The notes beneath the pieces are model-generated. The model did no database searches and had not been told where the DNA came from. It saw only the letters and a list, made by a program, of their open reading frames with translations. Position numbers and translations under genes: made by a program. Below are positions 5,835 through 10,442 of a stretch of DNA of 10,442 bases, piece by piece (position 1 is the first letter of the stretch; each line of letters starts with the position of its first letter). This DNA comes from JANOBD01 sp031411495 (GTDB lineage Bacteria; Planctomycetota; Phycisphaerae; Tepidisphaerales; Tepidisphaeraceae). The DNA lies in NCBI GenBank assembly GCA_031411495.1, contig JANOBD010000093.1, positions 1 through 10,442 of the forward strand. Reading direction: 5' to 3'.

Positions 5835-6818
5835 ATGAAGTCAATGAACCCGACAACCTCAGCGGTCGAACTGACCGAACGCGACATGGCACTGTTGCGT
5901 GGGTTGTTCGAGGCGCGGGTGATGACGCTGCAGCATGCGGCCGTGTTCCATTTCAATGGGAGCGTCGAAGCGGCCACCAAGCGCGTCCAGAAACTAAAAG
6001 CCGCTGACATTGTGGCCGAGCGGCCCCGACGCGTGTACGAACCGAGTGTGCTGTTTCTGACCAAGAAGGCGTTTCAACTTCTGAGCGAACGTGGAGTTCT
6101 GGCGGGTTATCCGAAGATCGGCTGGTCCAACATCGAGAAACGTGCCCGAGTCAGTCCGTTCACGTTGCGGCACGAGTTGGATGTGCTCGACGTGCGGGCG
6201 GCATTCTGGAAAGCGCTCAGTTCGAGCGACGTGTTTGAGATCACCGAGTTTTCGACCTGGCCGCTGCTCTCGCAGTTTCGTTCCGCCCCAAGGCCGGGAG
6301 CGCGGGACACGCTGTGTCGTCCGGATGGATTCATCCGTATCGGCGAGCGAGAAGCCGATGGAAGCCGATCCGAACATTCACTCTTTCTCGAAGTGGACCG
6401 ATCCACTGAGCCGCAGGCAACCCTCGCCGCCAAGGCGGCTTGTTACGGAAGCTTTTATCGCAATGGCGGCTTTGCAGTGCGAAACGGCGCGCCACGTTCG
6501 GCGGTGCGAGAGTTTCCGTTTCGGGTCCTCTTCACCTGTCGCAACGCCGAGCGTCGCAACAATGCGATCGAGCGGATGCTGTGCAACCGTCCGCCGACGT
6601 TGACTCAGGTTTGGCTGACGACGATGGACGAACTGATCGCCGATCCAATGGGCGCGATCTGGGTACAGCCCATTGACTATCGTACCGCACTGGAAGGGAC
6701 GGAGTTTGATCTGGCCGATCGAGGTGATGAAGAACTTCGTCCCGTCTACCGCCGTCGACCCGAGCGCGAGGCAATAGTCGAGGCACGACTCAACAAAAGA
6801 GCCTTGCTTCGCGAGTAG
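5835..6818 (+). CDS. Replication-relaxation (Replic_Relax) family protein
   Basis: A 327-aa protein. The N-terminus (about 10-90) looks like a winged helix-turn-helix: ELTERDMALLRGLFEARVMT, then a helix with AATKRVQKLKAADIV and a wing near 64-76. A conserved-looking LRHELDVLDVRAAF (111-124) leads into a nuclease-like region: RPDGF (162-166, Asp164), FLEVDRST (184-191, Glu186/Asp188) and K200 with Y204, in the order expected for a PD-(D/E)xK-type fold. This matches the Replic_Relax family of plasmids and integrative elements, which acts in replication or transfer, usually beside TraG-like ATPases. Starts at 5835 and 5844 are both possible; neither has a strong Shine-Dalgarno. The gene lies 29 nt after the ATPase gene and probably shares its transcript. 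Confidence 0.65.
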   Translation: MKSMNPTTSAVELTERDMALLRGLFEARVMTLQHAAVFHFNGSVEAATKRVQKLKAADIVAERPRRVYEPSVLFLTKKAFQLLSERGVLAGYPKIGWSNIEKRARVSPFTLRHELDVLDVRAAFWKALSSSDVFEITEFSTWPLLSQFRSAPRPGARDTLCRPDGFIRIGEREADGSRSEHSLFLEVDRSTEPQATLAAKAACYGSFYRNGGFAVRNGAPRSAVREFPFRVLFTCRNAERRNNAIERMLCNRPPTLTQVWLTTMDELIADPMGAIWVQPIDYRTALEGTEFDLADRGDEELRPVYRRRPEREAIVEARLNKRALLRE

Positions 6819-6847
6819 AAAACTTCATGACGCAAGATAAGTTCCCG

Positions 6848-6860
6848 TCCACTCGTCGCT
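6848..6860 (-). repeat. 13-bp repeat, right copy of an inverted pair
   Basis: TCCACTCGTCGCT is the exact reverse complement of 2935-2947. It ends at the last base of the stop codon of the minus-strand gene that begins at 7687. See the left copy for caveats. Confidence 0.3.
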
Positions 6861-6867
6861 CACGAGT
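6851..6867. terminator. Short hairpin between convergent genes
   Basis: ACTCGT pairs with ACGAGT (6 bp) around CGCTC, spanning the stop codon of the minus-strand gene and lying 33 nt after the Replic_Relax stop. It could serve both convergent transcripts, but the stem is short and there is no U-tract on either strand. Confidence 0.25.
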
Positions 6868-7687
6868 AGCGATCATGGTGGGCAGCCGCGATTGACTCGA
6901 TTCGACTTTTCCATTCCTCTTTTTCTTCGTCGCTCATCTCGGCCGCCTCGATGGTCGCGCGTGCCTTTCGCTGTTCTTCGTATATCGCGGTCGTCTCGGC
7001 GACCTGAGCGCGAAACGATGCGCGAATCTGTTCGGCTTTGTCCGTCGATTCCGCGGAATGTGATCCGCGTCGCCATTCCCGGGCGTTGGGCATCCGAAGT
7101 CGAAACTCCAGACCCTTCTCGATGACTCGATCGCCATCAAATACGTCAAATCGAAAGTGATATGGGAATCCACATCGCCATTGGGGCGTCTGCTCGCCCC
7201 ACTGGTTACTGGGTGACCAGTCGTCCTTCTGCAATGCCCCGTTGCACTCAAATCGTACCCTTGGCTCGCGAATTCTCCGGTCGGTGACTTCCCATTCCAT
7301 GGCGATACATCCCGTCTCGGGCATGAGCAGACATTTGATGGTGATTCGTTCGCCATTGACGATCTGCATGCAGATCACATTGCGCAGCGTCCGGTCGATC
7401 GCGGACGCGTTCTGCAAATCGCTCATCGCAGAGGGTCGATGGGCGATCGCCCGACGCTCTGCCGCGTCCGCCAGCTCCTGCCGACGCTGACGAAGATGTT
7501 CCATGTGGACGGCGGCCCGTTCCTCAATCTTCCTGCACTCCCGCTCTCGCCTGGCGAGGGAATCCCGAAGGTCGTCGTTGATTTGTTGCAGACAGCTATC
7601 CCAACCCTTGTCGCAGGCGAAGAGAAAGAGGTCCAAGGCCCCGATGGCGGCCGCCGACGCATACACGAGGGTGATGAGATCGCTCAT
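6860..7687 (-). CDS. Unrecognised membrane-anchored coiled-coil protein
   Basis: A 275-aa protein I do not recognise. A hydrophobic segment at about 5-25 (ITLVYASAAAIGALDLFLFAC) is probably a membrane anchor. It is followed by a charged, likely coiled-coil region (33-83, Arg/Glu/Gln-rich), then a strand-rich domain (about 98-205) with several Trp residues and Cys106, Cys119, Cys127, Cys148 and Cys172, and a second charged helical region (214-270). The start ATG overlaps the stop of the preceding small gene as ATGA (7684-7687), so the two are translationally coupled. The topology suggests a membrane-attached scaffold or sensor; nothing in it points to an enzyme. The gene is convergent with the Replic_Relax gene. 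Confidence 0.65.
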   Translation of the reverse strand: MSDLITLVYASAAAIGALDLFLFACDKGWDSCLQQINDDLRDSLARRERECRKIEERAAVHMEHLRQRRQELADAAERRAIAHRPSAMSDLQNASAIDRTLRNVICMQIVNGERITIKCLLMPETGCIAMEWEVTDRRIREPRVRFECNGALQKDDWSPSNQWGEQTPQWRCGFPYHFRFDVFDGDRVIEKGLEFRLRMPNAREWRRGSHSAESTDKAEQIRASFRAQVAETTAIYEEQRKARATIEAAEMSDEEKEEWKSRIESIAAAHHDRYS

Positions 7688-7917
7688 TGTTCCTCTGCTT
7701 CTTGTGAGCTGGCTATTTGCTCACGCTGGATGCACTCGATGTCAAGCTGTTGGAGTTGAGCCGCACATTCTGCCCGCCGAGCGCGACACACTGACTTTTT
7801 CCTGAAAATGCCGCCGGCCAAACGGATGAACTCGCTGACTCCTGCGATAAAAGCCAGTACACCGACAATTACCGCAGTCACTTCGTTCACGCTTGCGCCG
7901 ATGAGAAGGGTACTCAT
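7684..7917 (-). CDS. Small membrane protein with C-terminal coiled coil
   Basis: A 77-aa protein from the ATG at 7917; an in-frame GTG at 7935 would add six residues, and neither has a clear ribosome binding site. One hydrophobic helix (about 12-37, EVTAVIVGVLAFIAGVSEF) is followed by a basic patch (FRKKSVCRARR, 38-48), suggesting the C-terminus is cytoplasmic, and a Gln/Glu-rich helical tail (51-77). The same plan, membrane helix then coiled coil, appears in the next gene, with which it overlaps by 4 bp. The pair may form a complex. It lies downstream of the WD40 kinase gene in the same direction (93 nt gap) with no obvious terminator between, so co-transcription is possible. Family unknown. 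Confidence 0.55.
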   Translation of the reverse strand: MSTLLIGASVNEVTAVIVGVLAFIAGVSEFIRLAGGIFRKKSVCRARRAECAAQLQQLDIECIQREQIASSQEAEEQ

Positions 7918-8010
7918 GTGCGAACTGGATAGCACAAGTGGGTGTCGAGACGATTCATCTGCGCATATTTCTCACGCGCTTGAGGTCGAATCCGCCTGCC
8001 GTGCCCGTGA

Positions 8011-10442
8011 TTATCGCGACTGACGTTCCGAGTCGGACAATTCCCGCAGGGAACCGGCAGCGTCGAGCCGCCGCCCGGTCAGCTTCTCGGCTTCGCGTTG
8101 AATGTCGTCAATCGATCGCGATTCGCGTGGGAGCTTGATTCGAAAGATCGTCGATTTGTCCGAAGCCTTGCCGGTAAGGAAGTAAAGTTCGCTGGTTCCC
8201 TCATCAGCGGCCATGAGTCCGTCACCCACATCAGGCCCATCGAGCACCCGTCGGCCATTGGTGAGGTCACAGGCCCGAAGCCGGTCCGATCCGACGATGA
8301 ACACCGGAACATCTCGCAGCGTCAAGGTGAGACCGTGACTCGCGCCCATCGCAACTTGGGCAACCGAGGTTGCGGATTCCAGTGGTCGCCGAATGTAGAG
8401 ATAACCCGCCTGATCGATCGAAACGAATGCATTCACACACTCGATGTACTGAACCGACAACGGCCAACCTCGAAAGGAAAACACCTCGCCCACCCGATGC
8501 CCGTCCCGCATGTCGAGATAGAACCCTTCGCCGTTCATCGTGCAGATCGCGGCCATCTTCCCGTCGGCATTGACAGCCGGGCCGCATGGCAACCACGCGG
8601 ATGTTTCAACATGCCAGCGAACAGCCAGAGAGGGCCATTCGAGACATTCGAGGCTGAACGGTGCGGTTTTGTTCCAGCGGAAAATCACGCCGGCCTCCGG
8701 TCCGAACGTAATGCCTTTGTAGTCGCCGGAAAACAGAGGCGCATCGGCAATCTCGGCAACGCCACTGTCCAGATTGAGGTGCGTCAACGCATCCAGATCA
8801 CTTCCCCACAACACATCCGCACCGGACACTCGCGCATACCACGTCCCGCGATCTCGTGTTACTGGTTTGCGGCCGAAGCGCTTCAACGCAATCCCGTTTC
8901 CCGGATCAATGAGCACCATTCCGGTCTCGGTGTCCGCCAAGAGCTGTCCGGCGGGCGTGAACAGGCGGAAGACGCCAATCGGCTCACCTGTGATTGCTGC
9001 TTGACCACTGTTCAGGTCAAGGATTCGTGTAGGCACTGGAGTGTAACGATCGACCGAGGTAACCATCTCGCGAAATGCAACATACCGGCCATCATCACTG
9101 ATTGTGATATCGCTGACACCCGCCGGGCTCACATCACAAACCGGAGTCGCCATTGTCGCGGGCAAGCGCCAATTCGAGATCGAACCGGAATCCGAAGTCA
9201 ATTGAATCGTCGACCCGGACGGCGAGAACTGACAACCGATGACGCTGCCGCCCGCATCGATCCAGGGCGAGAGCGGCTTTCCGGAATCTGCGTCCCACAC
9301 TCTCGCCATACCGTCGATCGATGCCGTCATCATTTTGTGGCCATCGGGACTCAGTGCCACGGCGCAAATCGTCGACTCGTTTTTCACGGCAACACCGGCA
9401 GGCACTTTGCTGCGCCAATTCCATTGCCTACATTCACCGTCAAACTCGCCGATGACGAGCCGGGAGCCGTTCGCTGAAAAGCGAACGCACATTGCGGGAC
9501 TGCGGTTGAGAATCGTGAATTGCGATTCAACCGCGCCGGTGGCAGCGTCGTAAACGATCACTTCGGCGGCGCGATCCGCCAGCCCGGCAGTCGTCCACGT
9601 CACGATGGCCAAGTGTTTTTCATCGGGGCTGAAGGCGGTATCTTTTACGGCGGTTTGCAGGGTGTTCAACCAGATCGAGTTGCCGGTCATTCCGTCGAGC
9701 ATTTCGATTCGGCCGAATAGGGCTCCCCGTTCAGACGGTATCGCGATACGCGTTCCATCTGTGGAGATGGCAGCACGAGCCGCAACCATGTCGCGGTAGA
9801 TCGGACCGAACGTGCGCTTACCGTCGTTCGTTTTGTAGGCGTTGATCTCCGTTTGGTTCTTCGCCGCCCTGAGATGCACGTACAGGGCGCCACTGTGCGG
9901 ATTCAACTCGGCTACGCTCGCGGTTTGAATGGATTCCAGCGTTGGCGTCTGTTGGGCGACCCCGGCATAGCGCAGGCGATGAATCGCCATCCGCTCGGGG
10001 TCATTGGCATCAAGTCGCATCGCAGCGGAAAACCATAGCAGCGATTCTGCGTTGTGTCCGGCATCAAATCGATTCCAACCCTGATCGACATAACTGTCGG
10101 CCAGCTTTCGCCGCGCATCGAGCTCACTCGATCGCGTCTGCTGTTCCGCCTGAATCGCCCTGGCTTCGGCATGTTGTGCGCGACGCATCAGCGTGATAGC
10201 ACCGATGCTGACGAGCAGTAGAGCGCCAGCAACCGCCAACAGTTTTACCGCTGCGGGATTGCGACGTGCCCAGCTTTTGAACCGCTCGCCCAGCGGAATC
10301 CGTGCGAGAACCGGCTTATTTGCCAGATATCGACGCAAATCGGTCGCCAGTTCCGAAGCATCCGCGTATCGGATCGCGGATTGCTTGGCGAGACATTTGG
10401 AGACAATCATTTCGATTTTCGAATCGAACACTTTTCCAAAAC
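8011..10442 (-). CDS. Ser/Thr protein kinase with WD40 propeller, C-terminal part
   Basis: The frame is open to the right edge, so the kinase N-terminus is outside the window; the GTG at 10431 is only an internal codon. Residues below count from that codon. The first 40 (IVSKCLAKQSAIRYADASELATDLRRYL) match the end of a Hanks-type kinase C-lobe, where 'CLAK...RY.SA.ELA.DL..YL' is typical. Then come a basic juxtamembrane stretch (RNP), a membrane helix (about 61-82), a coiled coil (83-112), a TPR-like segment (109-143) and a WD40-type propeller (about 165-755) with repeats such as AVALSPDGHKMMTASIDGMARVWD. In such proteins the kinase is cytoplasmic and the propeller is a presumed extracytoplasmic sensor or binding platform. 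This domain order is very frequent in Planctomycetes. Activity cannot be judged because the catalytic loop is not included. Confidence 0.85.
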   Translation of the reverse strand, partial: FGKVFDSKIEMIVSKCLAKQSAIRYADASELATDLRRYLANKPVLARIPLGERFKSWARRNPAAVKLLAVAGALLLVSIGAITLMRRAQHAEARAIQAEQQTRSSELDARRKLADSYVDQGWNRFDAGHNAESLLWFSAAMRLDANDPERMAIHRLRYAGVAQQTPTLESIQTASVAELNPHSGALYVHLRAAKNQTEINAYKTNDGKRTFGPIYRDMVAARAAISTDGTRIAIPSERGALFGRIEMLDGMTGNSIWLNTLQTAVKDTAFSPDEKHLAIVTWTTAGLADRAAEVIVYDAATGAVESQFTILNRSPAMCVRFSANGSRLVIGEFDGECRQWNWRSKVPAGVAVKNESTICAVALSPDGHKMMTASIDGMARVWDADSGKPLSPWIDAGGSVIGCQFSPSGSTIQLTSDSGSISNWRLPATMATPVCDVSPAGVSDITISDDGRYVAFREMVTSVDRYTPVPTRILDLNSGQAAITGEPIGVFRLFTPAGQLLADTETGMVLIDPGNGIALKRFGRKPVTRDRGTWYARVSGADVLWGSDLDALTHLNLDSGVAEIADAPLFSGDYKGITFGPEAGVIFRWNKTAPFSLECLEWPSLAVRWHVETSAWLPCGPAVNADGKMAAICTMNGEGFYLDMRDGHRVGEVFSFRGWPLSVQYIECVNAFVSIDQAGYLYIRRPLESATSVAQVAMGASHGLTLTLRDVPVFIVGSDRLRACDLTNGRRVLDGPDVGDGLMAADEGTSELYFLTGKASDKSTIFRIKLPRESRSIDDIQREAEKLTGRRLDAAGSLRELSDSERQSR

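Noticed and set aside
8098..9477. Long plus-strand open frame (459 codons) opposite the WD40 kinase gene
   Set aside because: It is fully antisense to clear WD40 repeats, and its translation is rich in Arg, His and Asn with no domain; a shadow frame.
1..10442. CRISPR arrays, tRNA or rRNA genes, and insertion sequences
   Set aside because: I saw no regularly spaced repeats, no tRNA-like cloverleaf or rRNA segment, and no transposase-like protein in any frame.

Overview
The window looks like a planctomycete chromosome with a genomic-island character. The main clue is the right-hand gene (8011 to the edge): the end of a Ser/Thr protein kinase followed by a membrane segment, a TPR-like stretch and a long WD40 propeller, an architecture very common in Planctomycetes. 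GC content appears to be in the mid-50s percent. The species cannot be named from this sequence.

Layout. (1) 282-2908, minus strand: a compact three-gene operon read as a Pycsar-like anti-phage system. Transcription order is a tandem class III nucleotide cyclase (pycC-like, 491 aa), an E2/UBC-fold-like protein with a candidate catalytic cysteine, and a three-helix membrane effector resembling PycTM. The first two genes overlap by 8 bp (ATGAGTAA); the second and third overlap by 107 bp as the sequence stands. A hairpin follows the effector stop. A partial, uncertain reading frame runs off the left edge. (2) 2909-3310: a divergent intergenic region with alternating short palindromes near pycC and a strong hairpin just before the ribosome binding site of the next gene. 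(3) 3311-6818, plus strand: a small Cys/His protein, a TraG/VirD4/HerA-like ATPase with two long Ser/Thr/Gly-rich blocks, and a replication-relaxation (Replic_Relax) family protein. This resembles a piece of conjugative or mobilizable element backbone; no relaxase, integrase or transposase is visible. (4) 6860-7917, minus strand: two unrecognised genes with a 4-bp ATGA overlap, both with an N-terminal membrane segment and coiled coil. (5) 8011-10442: the partial WD40 kinase.

How the genes may work together. By analogy with Pycsar, the cyclase would sense phage and make a cyclic nucleotide, probably a pyrimidine one, that opens or clusters the membrane effector and kills or arrests the cell. 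Two things are unusual. The cyclase carries two diverged catalytic domains whose retained residues are complementary: domain 2 has the metal aspartates and domain 1 has the transition-state Asn/Lys. An E2-like protein sits between cyclase and effector, recalling the Cap2 enzymes of type II CBASS that modify their nucleotidyltransferase. The neighbouring transfer-like ATPase and Replic_Relax genes suggest a mobile setting for the defence operon.
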